Shown one piece after another: positions 26,255-35,730 of a stretch of DNA of 64,000 nucleotides. Both the position numbers and the translations under genes were made by a program. The notes beneath the pieces were generated by a model. The model did no database searches. It saw nothing but the letters and a program-made list of their open reading frames with translations, and was not told where the DNA came from. The stretch lies in the NCBI RefSeq assembly GCF_003852895.1, contig NZ_QUSW01000003.1:648816-712815 (forward strand), read 5' to 3'. Positions within the stretch are counted from its first letter, which is position 1. Each line of letters begins with the position of its first letter. This DNA comes from Rhizobacter terrae. GTDB lineage: Bacteria > Pseudomonadota > Gammaproteobacteria > Burkholderiales > Burkholderiaceae_C.

Positions 26255-26489
26255 AAAGGCGTGGGTGGGCTGGCTGGGGCGCGCATCAGGAAGCGGCGAG
26301 GAGCGCAGGCTTCATGGGCACGCGCGCAGCGCGCTTCGTCTTCTGACTTGCCGCAGCATGTTTGAACGCAGCGCACCGCAGGGGCGCGGAGTGAGTTCTG
26401 CGGCAGCCCATGAAGCCGAGCACCGCAGCGGAGTCGGCCAACGGCCGACCGCTTCCGCCGCGCGCCCCAGCCAGCCCACCCACGCCTTT
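26255..26489. repeat. Large imperfect palindrome B (235 bp)
   Basis: The outer arms 26255-26284 and 26460-26489 are perfectly complementary over 30 bp. A further inner pair is GGCTTCATGGG against CCCATGAAGCC. The core 26321-26348 and 26367-26388 is the inverted counterpart of the palindrome A core (AGTCAGAAGACGAAGCG and CGCGCCCCTGCGGTGCGCTG blocks). The two elements are related but carry different outer arms. No transposase is nearby. Confidence 0.85.
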
Positions 26490-26620
26490 GCCCAACCCGC
26501 CCCATCCCCCAAAGGTGGGTACTCCTAAGCGCACTGCCCTAGAAACGTCTATCGAATCCCCTCATACGTGCCTGTCAGTGATGCGTCAGAATCGCCCACC
26601 GATCAGGAGAGCAAGCACCA

Positions 26621-28294
26621 ATGGAAAAAACCTGGCTGAAGCACTACCCCAAGAGCGTGCCGGCGACCATCGACGTCGAGCAGTACACCTCCCTCGTGGC
26701 TCTCATCGAGGAAAGCTTCAAGAAATACCGTGATCTGGCGGCCTACAAGTTCATGGGCAAGACGATCACCTTCGGCCAGGTGGATGATGCTTCCCGTGCC
26801 TTCGCGGCCTACCTTCAGGCGCAGGGCTTTGCCAAGGGCGACCGCATCGCGGTCATGATGCCCAACATCCCGCAGTACCCGGTGGCCGTGGCTGCCATCC
26901 TGCGGGCCGGGTACGTGGTGGTCAACGTCAACCCGCTGTACACCCCGCGCGAGCTGGAGCATCAACTCAAGGACTCAGGCGCCAAGGCCATCGTGATGGT
27001 GGAGAACTTCGCCACCACGCTGCAGCAGGTGCTGTCGGCCGTGCCCACCAAGAAGGTCATCCTCACCGCGCTGGGCGACATGCTGGGCTTCCCCAAGAGC
27101 ATGATCGTCAACTACGTCGTGCGCCGCGTGAAGAAGATGGTGCCGGCCTACGACATCCCCGGTGCCGTCAAGTTCATGGACGCGCTGTCGCAAGGCCGCG
27201 GCAAGTCGTACAAGCCTGCGCAGATCAGCGCCGACGACATCGCCGTGCTGCAGTACACCGGCGGCACCACCGGCGTGAGCAAGGGCGCGGTGCTGCTTCA
27301 TCGCAACCTGGTGGCCAACATCCTGCAGTCCGAGGCCTGGTACCAGCCCGCTCTTTCGAAGATTCCAAAGGGCGAGCAGATCGTCACCATCTGCGCGCTG
27401 CCGATCTATCACATCTTCGGCTTCAACACGAACATGATGCTGTCCATGCGCATGGGCGGCTGCAACATCCTCATCGCCAATCCGCGCGACCTGCCGGCGG
27501 TGTTCAAGGACCTGCAAGGACAGAAGTTCCACAGCTTCCCCGCAGTGAACACGCTGTTCAACGCCATGGCCCACCACGCGCAGTTCAGCACCGTCGACTG
27601 GTCCAGCCTGGTCATCAGCGTGGGCGGCGGCATGGCGGTGCAAAGCGCCACGGCCAAGCTCTGGCTGGAGAAGACCGGCTGCCCCATCGTCGAAGGCTAC
27701 GGGCTGTCGGAGACCTCGCCCTCGGCCACCTGCAATCCGGTGGACAGCACGGCCTACAGCGGCAACATCGGCATGCCCATGCCCAACACCGAGCTCACGC
27801 TGCTCGATGACGACGGCCGCGAAGTGCCCTTGGGCGAGCGCGGCGAGATCGCGATCAAGGGCCCGCAGGTCATGGCCGGCTACTGGCAGCGTCCCGACGA
27901 GACCGCCAAGGTCATGACGAGCGATGGCTTCTTCCGCACCGGCGACATCGGCGTGGTCGACGAGCGCGGCTACTTCAAGATCGTGGACCGCAAGAAGGAC
28001 ATGATCCTCGTCAGCGGCTTCAACGTGTACCCCAACGAGGTCGAGGATGTGGTCAACAACATGCCCGGCGTGCTGGAGTGCGCGGCGGTGGGTGTGGCCG
28101 ACTCCAAGGCCGGCGAGGCGGTGAAGCTGTGCATCGTCCGCAGCGACCCGTCGGTGACCGAGGCCCAGGTGCGGTCCTATTGCGAAGCCAACCTCACCGG
28201 CTACAAGCGGCCCAAGGTGGTGGAGTTCCGCACCGAGCTGCCCAAGTCGCCGGTGGGCAAGATCCTGCGCCGCGAGTTGCGCGACAAGGTCTGA
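26621..28294 (+). CDS. fadD: Long-chain fatty acid-CoA ligase
   Basis: 557 residues, normal for FadD. It activates fatty acids to acyl-CoA via an acyl-adenylate at the inner membrane. The AMP-binding signature YTGGTTGVSKGAVLLHRN, motif VEGYGLSETSP, the hinge YFKIVDRKKDMI, the FNVYPNEVEDVVN block and the catalytic Lys near the end (SPVGKILRRELRD) are all present. The N-terminus KTWLKHYPKSVPATID fits betaproteobacterial FadD. It is preceded by the palindrome region and is not in an obvious operon. Confidence 0.95.
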   Translation: MEKTWLKHYPKSVPATIDVEQYTSLVALIEESFKKYRDLAAYKFMGKTITFGQVDDASRAFAAYLQAQGFAKGDRIAVMMPNIPQYPVAVAAILRAGYVVVNVNPLYTPRELEHQLKDSGAKAIVMVENFATTLQQVLSAVPTKKVILTALGDMLGFPKSMIVNYVVRRVKKMVPAYDIPGAVKFMDALSQGRGKSYKPAQISADDIAVLQYTGGTTGVSKGAVLLHRNLVANILQSEAWYQPALSKIPKGEQIVTICALPIYHIFGFNTNMMLSMRMGGCNILIANPRDLPAVFKDLQGQKFHSFPAVNTLFNAMAHHAQFSTVDWSSLVISVGGGMAVQSATAKLWLEKTGCPIVEGYGLSETSPSATCNPVDSTAYSGNIGMPMPNTELTLLDDDGREVPLGERGEIAIKGPQVMAGYWQRPDETAKVMTSDGFFRTGDIGVVDERGYFKIVDRKKDMILVSGFNVYPNEVEDVVNNMPGVLECAAVGVADSKAGEAVKLCIVRSDPSVTEAQVRSYCEANLTGYKRPKVVEFRTELPKSPVGKILRRELRDKV

Positions 28295-28340
28295 AGCCGG
28301 CCCGTTCGCCATTGATCTGGGACAGTTCGCGGCGTTGACG

Positions 28341-28358
28341 GCGGGGCAAAAGCCCCGC
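28341..28358. terminator. Hairpin downstream of fadD
   Basis: GCGGGGC (28341-28347), loop AAAA, GCCCCGC (28352-28358). It is stable but not followed by a T run, so it may be a weak or rho-assisted terminator. Confidence 0.4.
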
Positions 28359-28472
28359 AGGATCACGACAATTGCAACATGCTTGTACGTGCTTGCTGCT
28401 AATCTGTGAGTAAGAGCGACTAGGCAAAGCAAAGAATTCAGCCCTGTCGCAGTCAACCTTCAGGATGCATCG

Positions 28473-28982
28473 GTGATCTGGGCCAAGACAGAAGCTGGGC
28501 GGGTGGAAATGCAAGCGAAGGCGCTCGTGAAGGAGCGCGCGCAACGCAATCTTCTCTTGTTGATCGACGGGCAGAAGTCCGAGGAAATGCTGCTGGCCAA
28601 CGTGGTCGGCATCAAGGCTGATGACTTCACCGCGCTCGAGGCCATGGGCCTGATCGAGCCGCTGGCCGGACCGGCCGGCCGGTCTGCACGCCCGGTGGCT
28701 GCAGCGCCTGCAGCCGCTCCCGCAGCGCCCGCGGCAGCACCGACCACGGTGGACATCTCCACCGAAGCCGCCCCGCTGGACTACGCCCATTTCACCGAGA
28801 CCCTCACCCAGCTCATCTCCAAGGAGCTCGGCCTGCGCGGCTTCACGCTGACGCTGGCGGTCGAGAAGGCCGGCACCATCGAGGAACTGATGGAAGTGGC
28901 CCGCCGCGCGATCGACCAGATCCGCGACCGCAAGGGCGCACCCGCTGCGGACGCCGCCCGCAAGGCGCTGTTCGGCGCCTGA
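28473..28982 (+). CDS. Hypothetical protein with Ala/Pro linker between two small domains
   Basis: 169 residues. The N-terminal part (IWAKTEAGRVEMQAKALVKERAQRNLLLLIDGQKSEEML, then a short helix ending EAMGLIEPL) resembles a small winged-helix-like domain common in Comamonadaceae hypothetical proteins. An Ala/Pro linker (about 70-90) leads to an alpha-helical C-terminal part (HFTETLTQLISKELGLRGFTLTLAVEKAGTIEELMEVARRAIDQI). I do not recognise a named family. A regulatory role is possible but unproven. Confidence 0.7.
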   Translation: MIWAKTEAGRVEMQAKALVKERAQRNLLLLIDGQKSEEMLLANVVGIKADDFTALEAMGLIEPLAGPAGRSARPVAAAPAAAPAAPAAAPTTVDISTEAAPLDYAHFTETLTQLISKELGLRGFTLTLAVEKAGTIEELMEVARRAIDQIRDRKGAPAADAARKALFGA

Positions 28983-29012
28983 TCCTTCCTGTCCTCGCTG
29001 TCGGATCGGGCC

Positions 29013-29813
29013 ATGGCGATGCGACCGTTGGCCATCGTCAGCGCCATGCACGAGGAGCTGCATGCACTGCTGCCGCTGCTTGACGCGCCCTCGCAGCGCA
29101 CCCTGGCGGCACGGCGCTTCCACATCGGCACGCTGGCCGGGCAGCCGGTGGTGCTCGTGCTCTCGGGCATCGGCAAGGTGGCTGCGGCCACCACCGCAGC
29201 CTTGCTCATTCATGAGTTCGATGCGCAGGCCATCGTCTTCACCGGCGTGGCCGGCGGGCTGGGTCCCGGAGTGAAGGTCGGTGACGTGGTGGTCGCCACG
29301 CAGGCACTGCAGCACGACATGGACGCCTCGCCGATCTTCCCGCGCTTCGAAGTGCCGCTCACCGGCCGCTCGCGCTTCGATGTGGACGAGGTGCTCAGCG
29401 GCCACCTCGCCACCTCCGCTGAAGACTGCCTTCACCGTGCGGATGAGCTCATGGTCCGCGCCCACCTCGAACCCTTCGGCATCGCCGCGCCGCGCGTTCA
29501 TCGCGGCCTGGTCGTGAGCGGCGACCGCTTCGTGTCCACCGCCGCCGAAAGCCGCGCCCTGGTCCAGGCCCTGCCCGACGCCCTCGCCGTGGAGATGGAA
29601 GGCGCCGCCCTCGCCCAGGTCTGCGCCGACTTCGGTTGCCCCTTCGCGGTCATGCGGACCATCTCCGACCGTGCCGACGACGATGCGCATGCCGACTTCT
29701 CGCGCTTCATCGCCGAGGTCGCGAGTGTCTACACCCGGGTGGTCGTCCTGCATTGGCTGCAGCAACTGCCGGCCTACACTGGCGCAATGGGAATCCAATC
29801 CTCTGATCGATGA
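29013..29813 (+). CDS. mtnN: 5'-methylthioadenosine/S-adenosylhomocysteine nucleosidase
   Basis: 266 residues. It cleaves adenine from MTA and SAH in the methyl-cycle and salvage pathways. The fold and motifs of the PNP/UDP phosphorylase family are clear: PLAIVSAMHEELHALLP at the start, VLSGIGKVAAATTAALLI, VFTGVAGGLGPGVKVGDVVVA, SGDRFVS, the VEMEGAALAQVC substrate-ribose motif and SDRADDDAHADF with the catalytic Asp. It is slightly longer than the usual 230 because of an insertion before HRGLVVSGD. Its stop overlaps the start of the next gene (ATGA). Confidence 0.93.
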   Translation: MAMRPLAIVSAMHEELHALLPLLDAPSQRTLAARRFHIGTLAGQPVVLVLSGIGKVAAATTAALLIHEFDAQAIVFTGVAGGLGPGVKVGDVVVATQALQHDMDASPIFPRFEVPLTGRSRFDVDEVLSGHLATSAEDCLHRADELMVRAHLEPFGIAAPRVHRGLVVSGDRFVSTAAESRALVQALPDALAVEMEGAALAQVCADFGCPFAVMRTISDRADDDAHADFSRFIAEVASVYTRVVVLHWLQQLPAYTGAMGIQSSDR

Positions 29814-30328
29814 AGGCGGTCTTCAGGCTGCCGTGGCGGGTGCTTCGCGTGGCATTCCTCGCGCTGGCGGCCATCGTCATCGCCATCGAGGAATGGGGCT
29901 GGCGGCCGCTCACGGCCATGGCCGCGCGCTTCGCGAAGTGGCCCCCCATCGGGCGTCTCGAAGACTGGATCCGCCACGCGCCGCCTCGCGTGGCGCTGCT
30001 GTTGTTCCTCGCACCCGCGGTGCTGCTGTTTCCCATCAAGCTGCTGGCGCTGTGGCTCATCCACCTGGGCCGCACGACGCTGGGCGTGGTCGTCATCCTG
30101 GCCGCCAAGGCGCTGGGCACGGCTTTCGTCGGGCGACTGTTCATCCTCACCGAGCACCAGCTCATCACCTTCCCCTGGTTCGCGCGGTCTCTGTCCTGGT
30201 GGCGTGCCACCAAGCTGCGCGTGAAGTCTGCGGTGCAGACCTCGCTGCTGTGGCGAGGTGCCGCGCGGCTCAAGCGCCGCATCTCGATCTGGGTACGTCG
30301 CCGTTCCCGTGCCCTGCGGCCCCATTGA
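29810..30328 (+). CDS. Small membrane protein, unknown function
   Basis: 172 residues with an N-terminal helix (FLALAAIVIAIEEWGW) and a central hydrophobic block (VALLLFLAPAVLLFPIKLLALWLIHLG, TTLGVVVILAAKALGTAFVGRLF), ending in a strongly basic tail. It is translationally coupled to mtnN and lies 10 bp before rsmE, so it belongs to that operon. I cannot name the family. Confidence 0.75.
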   Translation: MKAVFRLPWRVLRVAFLALAAIVIAIEEWGWRPLTAMAARFAKWPPIGRLEDWIRHAPPRVALLLFLAPAVLLFPIKLLALWLIHLGRTTLGVVVILAAKALGTAFVGRLFILTEHQLITFPWFARSLSWWRATKLRVKSAVQTSLLWRGAARLKRRISIWVRRRSRALRPH

Positions 30329-30338
30329 TCCTCACCCC

Positions 30339-31055
30339 ATGCCCCGCCTCTTCGTCGACCTGCCGCTTCACGAGAACGCCGAACTCACGCTGCCGCCCGG
30401 TCCTGCGCGGCACGTGCAGGTGCTGCGCATGCAGCCCGGCGACACGCTGACCTGCTTCAACGGCGCAGGTGGCGAGTGGACGGCCGAAGTCCTGCGCATG
30501 GGGCGTCAGGATGTGGAGGTTCGCATCGGTGCCCACGACGCCGTCGACCGCGAGCTGCTGGTCAAGGTCACGTTGGCGGTGGGCATGCCGGCCAACGATC
30601 GCATGGACTTCCTCGTCGAGAAGGCCACCGAGCTGGGCGTGCACGCCATCCAGCCGCTGGTGTGCGAGCGTTCGGTGCTGCGGCTGTCGGGCGAGCGAGC
30701 CCTCAAGAAGGTCGAGCACTGGAAGGGCGTGGCCGTCGCGGCCGCGGAGCAGAGCGGCCGAACCCGCGTGCCCGCCATCGAGCCGGTGCTCGCGCTGCCG
30801 GCATGGCTGGCAGGGCATCGCTGCGATGCACAACGATGGCTGCTCAGCTTCTTGCGCAGTGCAACATCACTGGGTCATGCTGCACCTGCACATGATGTCG
30901 TGTTCGTCAGCGGGCCCGAGGGTGGCTTGAGTCCTGCGGAGGAAGGACTCGCACAGCATGCCGGTTTCGCGCCGGTGACGCTTGGTCCACGCGTGCTGCG
31001 TGCCGACACCGCGCCGCTGGCGGCCCTGTCTTTTCTTGCGCTGCAGCATCGTTGA
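30339..31055 (+). CDS. rsmE: 16S rRNA (uracil-1498-N3)-methyltransferase
   Basis: 238 residues. SPOUT-class methyltransferase modifying U1498 of 16S rRNA. The PUA-like N-terminus reads PRLFVDLPL...RHVQVLRMQPGD; the knotted C-terminal domain has MDFLVEKATELGVHAIQPLVCERS, AAEQSGRTRVPAI, FVSGPEGGLSPAEEGLA and TLGPRVLRADTAPLAAL, the SAM-binding loop. An insertion between residues of the VLALPAW region makes it a little longer than some homologues. Confidence 0.95.
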   Translation: MPRLFVDLPLHENAELTLPPGPARHVQVLRMQPGDTLTCFNGAGGEWTAEVLRMGRQDVEVRIGAHDAVDRELLVKVTLAVGMPANDRMDFLVEKATELGVHAIQPLVCERSVLRLSGERALKKVEHWKGVAVAAAEQSGRTRVPAIEPVLALPAWLAGHRCDAQRWLLSFLRSATSLGHAAPAHDVVFVSGPEGGLSPAEEGLAQHAGFAPVTLGPRVLRADTAPLAALSFLALQHR

Positions 31056-31151
31056 ACCGATTCCAACTGCGTGAGGGCTTTGCCCACCTCGCTTGCCACG
31101 CGCCTGAAGACCGCCGCAGAATGGGCCAGCGAGTGACTTCCGGAGATCATC

Positions 31152-31559
31152 ATGGGTCTGCTCGATTCGGTGATCGGTGCACTGTCCGGCGTGCGCAGCA
31201 CGAGCGGCAGCGGAGACATGCTGAACGTGGTGCTTCAGATGCTGGCCAATGACGGCGAAGGCATCGGCATCGATGGGCTGGTCGAGCGCTTCAAGGACAG
31301 CGGCATGTCCTCGGTGCTGGAGTCATGGATCGCGCGCGGCAGCAACCTGCCCATCTCCGCGGAGGACTTGCAGCGTGTGCTCGGCACCGAGACCGTCGAG
31401 GAGATCGCGCAACAGGCCGGACTGTCGCGCCGCGTCACCGCGGACCGTCTCTCGCAGATGCTGCCCTTCGTGATCGACAAGCTCACGCCGCATGGCCGGC
31501 TGCCGGCCAATGGCCTGGGCGATCTCGGCCAGCTCATGGGGCGCATGGCGGGGCGCTGA
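31152..31559 (+). CDS. YidB-family (DUF937) protein
   Basis: 135 residues. MGLLDSVIGAL at the start, GIGIDGLVERFKDSGMSSVLESWI with NLPISAEDLQRVLG, and LSQMLPFVIDKLTPHGRLP are the YidB/DUF937 signatures. The function is unknown; the family forms small helical proteins. It is followed convergently by the RlmL-type methyltransferase, 6 bp between stops. Confidence 0.9.
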   Translation: MGLLDSVIGALSGVRSTSGSGDMLNVVLQMLANDGEGIGIDGLVERFKDSGMSSVLESWIARGSNLPISAEDLQRVLGTETVEEIAQQAGLSRRVTADRLSQMLPFVIDKLTPHGRLPANGLGDLGQLMGRMAGR

Positions 31560-31565
31560 AGCCCT

Positions 31566-32792
31566 TCAGTGCGCGCGCATCGTCCCCGACACGAGATCGA
31601 AGCGGAACAGACGGCACTCGATCGGGCCATTCCACATCGGCACCCGCCGGCTCTCCTTCAGGCGCATCGCGCCGGGCAGCTTCATGTCCGGGCTGAGCAC
31701 GAACGCCGTCCATCCAGCCGGATGCTGGGTGTAGGCGCGCTTCCAGTGCGACGCCAGGCGGGGGAAGAAGTCGTCGGGGGTGTCACGGTCCTGTGCTGAG
31801 GGACGCGCAGCCTTGCCGCCGACCTCGATGCGTTCGCCATAGGGCGGGTTGAGCATCAGCGTGCCTTGCAGCGCATCGGGCAATGCCGGCGCAGGGCGCT
31901 CCAGCGCATCACCGCCGTTGAAGGTGATGGCCGCCTCCACGCCCGCGCGCTGCGCATTGCGCCGCGCGAAGTCGACCATGCGGAAAGACACGTCGCTCGC
32001 GAAGATGGGTACCGCGCTCGGATGGATGCGTGACTGTGCGTGGCTCTTCATGCGCTGCCAGGCGGCGCGCATCTCGGTGGATGCGAAGGGCAGCAGGCGC
32101 TCGAAGGCGAAGCGGCGCTTCAGGCCAGGCGCGATGCCGCAGGCGATCTGCGCAGCCTCGATGGCGATGGTCCCCGAGCCGCAGCAGGGGTCGTGCAAGG
32201 CGCCGCCATGTTCGGGCGTGCCCTTCCATCCGGCAGCGGCGAGCATGGCCGCGGCCAGCGTTTCCTTCAGCGGCGCGTCGCCCTTGTCCTCGCGCCAGCC
32301 GCGCTTGAACAGCGGCTCGCCCGAGGTGTCCACGTAGACGGACGCGCGCTGCGGACCCACGTGCAGCACGACCTGGAGATCGGGCCGCTGCGTGTCCACG
32401 CTGGGGCGCTCGCCGGTGGCTTCGCGCATCTCGTCGCACACGGCATCCTTGATGCGCAGCGCGGCGAAATTCAGGCTCTTGAGCGGGCTGCGCTGCGCGG
32501 TCGTGTCCACGCGCAGCGTGTGCTGCGGCGTGATCCACTGCGTCCAGTCGACCGTGCGCGCGAGCTTGTAGAGATCGGTCTCGTCGAAGTACTCGCCTTC
32601 GGCCACTTCGACCAGCACACGCTGAGGCAGTCGGCATTCGAGGTTGAGCGCCATGACCTCGTCTGGGCCGCCTTCGAGCATCACGCCGCCGCGCTCGGTC
32701 TGCAGCTGCGCATCGGGCAAGATGGCGCGCACTTCGTCGGCCAGCAACTCTTCGACGCCGGCTGCGCAGGGCAGGAAGATCGGCAGCCCCAT
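31566..32792 (-). CDS. THUMP-domain RNA methyltransferase (RlmL/YcbY N-terminal type)
   Basis: 408 residues. A ferredoxin-like plus THUMP N-terminus (ELLADEVRAILPDAQ..., RAGVEVRL-type strands) is followed by a Rossmann methyltransferase with HDPCCGSGTIAIEAA and the catalytic LNPPYGERI motif typical of base N-methylation. This matches the RlmL domain that makes m2G2445 in 23S rRNA; the second methyltransferase domain of E. coli RlmL is absent, as in many betaproteobacteria. Its ATG overlaps the rpoN stop by one base, so it is the last gene of the lptA-lptB-rpoN run. Confidence 0.9.
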   Translation of the reverse strand: MGLPIFLPCAAGVEELLADEVRAILPDAQLQTERGGVMLEGGPDEVMALNLECRLPQRVLVEVAEGEYFDETDLYKLARTVDWTQWITPQHTLRVDTTAQRSPLKSLNFAALRIKDAVCDEMREATGERPSVDTQRPDLQVVLHVGPQRASVYVDTSGEPLFKRGWREDKGDAPLKETLAAAMLAAAGWKGTPEHGGALHDPCCGSGTIAIEAAQIACGIAPGLKRRFAFERLLPFASTEMRAAWQRMKSHAQSRIHPSAVPIFASDVSFRMVDFARRNAQRAGVEAAITFNGGDALERPAPALPDALQGTLMLNPPYGERIEVGGKAARPSAQDRDTPDDFFPRLASHWKRAYTQHPAGWTAFVLSPDMKLPGAMRLKESRRVPMWNGPIECRLFRFDLVSGTMRAH

Positions 32793-34312
32793 CAGAGCGC
32801 CTTGCGCAGGTTGGCCGGCGCGATCTTCAGGGCTTCGCGGTACTTGGCGACGGTGCGCCGCGCGACCTGGATGCCCTGCTCTTCCAGCATCTGCGAGAGC
32901 TGGCTGTCCGACAGCGGCTTGGCCGGGTCTTCGGCAGACACGAGCTGCTTGATGAGGGCGCGCACCGCGGTGCTCGACGCATTGCCGCCGGCCTCGGTGT
33001 TCAGCGACGAACCGAAGAAGTACTTCAGCTCGAAGGTGCCGAAGGGCGTGGCCATGTACTTGGCGGTGGTCACGCGAGAGATGGTGGATTCATGCAGGCC
33101 CAGCTCGTCGGCGATCTCGCGCAGCACCAGTGGCTTCATCGCGATCTCGCCGTGCGTGAAGAAGCTCTTCTGCCGCTCGACGATCGCCTGCGACACGCGC
33201 TGGATGGTGTCAAAGCGCTGCTGGATGTTCTTCATGAACCAGCGCGCCTCCTGCAGCCGCGAGCTCAGGCCGGCACCGGCGCCCGAGGCACCGCGTGACG
33301 AACGGATGGCCTGTGCATACAGGTCGTTGATGCGCAGCTTGGGCATCACGTCCGGGTTGAGCACGACCTTCCAGTTGCGGCCCGACTTCTGCACGATCAC
33401 GTCGGGCACGATGATGTTGGCTTCGGCCCGCGCGAAGGGGCGCGCCGGCTTGGGCTCCAGCGAGGTGATGATGCCCTGCGCCTCCTTGAGCAGCGCCTCG
33501 TCGGCGCCGGTCGCTGCGATGAGCTTCTTCACGTCGCGCCTGGCGAGCAGATCGAGATGCTGCTTGCAGATGATGATGGCGATCATCTGCGCCTCGCTGC
33601 GCGGCAGCAGCCGCAGCTGCAGGATGAGGCACTCCGACAGGTTGCGCGCGCCGACGCCGGCGGGCTCCATGCTCTGCAGCCACTTGAGCGCGCATTGCAG
33701 GCGGTCGATCAGTTCCTCTTTCGCCTCGGGGTCCTCGTCGCCCACGAGTTCGGCGGCGATCTCTTCGAGCGAGTCGGCGAGGTAGCCGTCTTCGTTGAGC
33801 GATTCGATGAGCACATGCAGCGCCGCGGCATCTTCGGGCGACAGCCGCATGCCCGGCAGTTGCTCGCGCAGGAACTCCTGCAGCGTCTGCGAGGCCTGGT
33901 TGCGTTCCTGCGGGTCGAAGTCGTCGTTCTCGCCCGTGCCGGAGCCCGCGCTGGGCGTCTCGCGGATGCCGTCGAAGTCGTCGCGCTCGGTGCCGTTCTC
34001 CCAGTCCTCGCGCTCGGTGGCGCCGAACTCGGCGCTGTCCACGCCCGCGGCGTCGTCGCTGCCGGTCGCGGCTTCGGAGGCGTTTTCGGATTCGCGCTCA
34101 CCCGCCCGCTCGGCCGTGCTCAGCCGCTCGGTCATGGGCTCGTAGGTGGGCGTGAGGTCCTCTTCCGCTTCGAGGAAGGGGTTCTGTTCGAGCATCTGCT
34201 CGACTTCCTGGTGGAGTTCGAGCGTGGAGAGTTGCAGCAGTCGAATCGATTGCTGCAGCTGTGGCGTGAGCGCCAGATGCTGGGAAAGCCGAACCTGTAG
34301 CGAGGGTTTCAT
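32792..34312 (-). CDS. rpoN: RNA polymerase sigma-54 factor
   Basis: 506 residues. Region I is MKPSLQVRLSQHLALTPQLQQSIRLLQLSTLELHQEV; an acidic region II follows (about 50-135); the core-binding and DNA-binding domains end in the invariant RpoN box ARRTVAKYREAL near residue 485. It directs transcription of nitrogen, motility and other genes with activator ATPases. It starts three bases after the lptB stop, the usual conserved neighbourhood, but raiA/hpf and ptsN do not follow here. Confidence 0.97.
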   Translation of the reverse strand: MKPSLQVRLSQHLALTPQLQQSIRLLQLSTLELHQEVEQMLEQNPFLEAEEDLTPTYEPMTERLSTAERAGERESENASEAATGSDDAAGVDSAEFGATEREDWENGTERDDFDGIRETPSAGSGTGENDDFDPQERNQASQTLQEFLREQLPGMRLSPEDAAALHVLIESLNEDGYLADSLEEIAAELVGDEDPEAKEELIDRLQCALKWLQSMEPAGVGARNLSECLILQLRLLPRSEAQMIAIIICKQHLDLLARRDVKKLIAATGADEALLKEAQGIITSLEPKPARPFARAEANIIVPDVIVQKSGRNWKVVLNPDVMPKLRINDLYAQAIRSSRGASGAGAGLSSRLQEARWFMKNIQQRFDTIQRVSQAIVERQKSFFTHGEIAMKPLVLREIADELGLHESTISRVTTAKYMATPFGTFELKYFFGSSLNTEAGGNASSTAVRALIKQLVSAEDPAKPLSDSQLSQMLEEQGIQVARRTVAKYREALKIAPANLRKAL

Positions 34313-34315
34313 GAC

Positions 34316-35089
34316 CTACATGCGGAAGTGTTCGCCCAGGTACACCTTGCGAACATCCGCGTTCTCGACGATTTCGGTCGGCGTGCCTTCGGCGAGCACC
34401 CGGCCTTCACTGATGATGTAGGCGCGGTCGCAGATGCCCAGCGTCTCGCGCACGTTGTGGTCGGTGATGAGCACGCCAATGCCGCGTGCCTTGAGGAAGC
34501 TGATGATGCGCTGGATCTCGATCACCGCGATCGGGTCCACGCCCGCGAAGGGCTCGTCCAGCAGGATGAAGCGCGGCTGCGTGGCCAGTGCCCGGGCAAT
34601 CTCCACGCGGCGGCGTTCGCCGCCTGACAGTGCCGGAGCCGGCGAGGCGCGCAGCTTCTCGATGCTGAGGTCGCGCAAGAGGCCGTTGAGCAGCTCGTCG
34701 ATGAGCGATGCCTTGAGCGGCTTGCCGTGCTCGTCCAGCTGCAGCTCCAGCACGGCGCGGATGTTCTCCTCCACCGTGAGCTTTCGGAAGATGGAGGCTT
34801 CCTGCGGCAGGTAGGACAGGCCCAGCCGCGAACGGCGGTGGATGGGCAGGCGCTCGACCGCTTCGCCGTCGATGGTGATCTTGCCGGCATCGGCGCGCAC
34901 CAGGCCCACGATCATGTAGAAGCTGGTCGTCTTGCCCGCGCCATTGGGGCCCAGCAGGCCCACCACCTCGCCGGCATCGACGGCCAGGTGCACGTCCTTC
35001 ACGACCTTGCGCACGCCGTAGGTCTTCTGAAGACCCTGCGCGGCCAGGCGGCCGGAAGATCGCGGCGCGGCGGCCGCCGCGCCGCTCAC
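34316..35089 (-). CDS. lptB: LPS export ABC transporter ATPase LptB
   Basis: 257 residues. It powers extraction of lipopolysaccharide from the inner membrane with LptF/LptG. Walker A is [11 protein letters not shown], the signature [15 protein letters not shown], Walker [17 protein letters not shown] and the switch His [10 protein letters not shown]. There is an Ala-rich N-terminal extension of about 12 residues. It overlaps the lptA stop (ATGA). Confidence 0.97.
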   Translation of the reverse strand: MSGAAAAAPRSSGRLAAQGLQKTYGVRKVVKDVHLAVDAGEVVGLLGPNGAGKTTSFYMIVGLVRADAGKITIDGEAVERLPIHRRSRLGLSYLPQEASIFRKLTVEENIRAVLELQLDEHGKPLKASLIDELLNGLLRDLSIEKLRASPAPALSGGERRRVEIARALATQPRFILLDEPFAGVDPIAVIEIQRIISFLKARGIGVLITDHNVRETLGICDRAYIISEGRVLAEGTPTEIVENADVRKVYLGEHFRM

Positions 35090-35727
35090 TTCTTGTCTCC
35101 GAGGGTGGTGCTGGGCTTGAGCGCCGCGGCTGCGGCAGCCGATGCGGCTTCCGCAGCGGCCGGCGTGCCCTCGCGCGGCGTCAGCACGGCGCGCACGCGC
35201 CCGCCCGTGGATGGATTGGCGCCGGCATTGCCCTGCGCGCCGCCGGACACGCTGAACACCTCGGTGGTGTTGTCGTAGGTGACCTGGCTGCCCGTGATCT
35301 CGTCGCCGATGCTCTCGCCACGCAGGCGCCGCACGGTGGCGTTGTTGACGAAGCGGATGGTGTCGGGCTTCTCGTCGTATTCCAGCCGGTCGGCCTGGCC
35401 ATCGATGAACTCGTCCACGCCGTCGCGCTTCTGGCGGAAGGTGGCGGGCTTCTGGGCGGAGCCGAAGGCGGTGGCCACCTTGTAGCCGTCAGGCCGCTCG
35501 CGCACTTCCACGCGGTCGGCCTTGATGACGATGGTGCCCTTGGTGATGACGACGTTGCCGGCAAAGACCAGCACCTGCTTGAGCAGGTCGAAGTTGCCTT
35601 CCTTGTCCGCCACCACGTTCAGCGGCTTGGTCCGGTCGGCCTTTTCGGCCAGGGCCGGGGCACTCAGGCCGAACGCGAGCGCGGCGGCGAGCAGGGTGCG
35701 GACAGGGGTGGAAAGCAGATGTGTCAT
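35086..35727 (-). CDS. lptA: LPS transport periplasmic protein LptA
   Basis: 213 residues from ATG 35727, which begins a clean signal peptide ([18 protein letters not shown]). The OstA domain is visible ([56 protein letters not shown]), forming the beta-jellyroll that bridges to the outer membrane. The C-terminal 40 residues are Ala-rich. Upstream, lptC and kdsC, usually next to it, are not present; a TetR gene stands there instead. Confidence 0.95.
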   Translation of the reverse strand: MTHLLSTPVRTLLAAALAFGLSAPALAEKADRTKPLNVVADKEGNFDLLKQVLVFAGNVVITKGTIVIKADRVEVRERPDGYKVATAFGSAQKPATFRQKRDGVDEFIDGQADRLEYDEKPDTIRFVNNATVRRLRGESIGDEITGSQVTYDNTTEVFSVSGGAQGNAGANPSTGGRVRAVLTPREGTPAAAEAASAAAAAALKPSTTLGDKK

Positions 35728-35730
35728 AGA

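Noticed and set aside
25657..26534. Several short frames across the two palindromes
   Set aside because: They exist in both orientations, share only the repeat core and have no ribosome-binding sites; the DNA is better explained as repeat elements.
26975..28456. 493-codon frame antisense to fadD
   Set aside because: Low-complexity His/Val/Ala-rich shadow of a well-supported gene.
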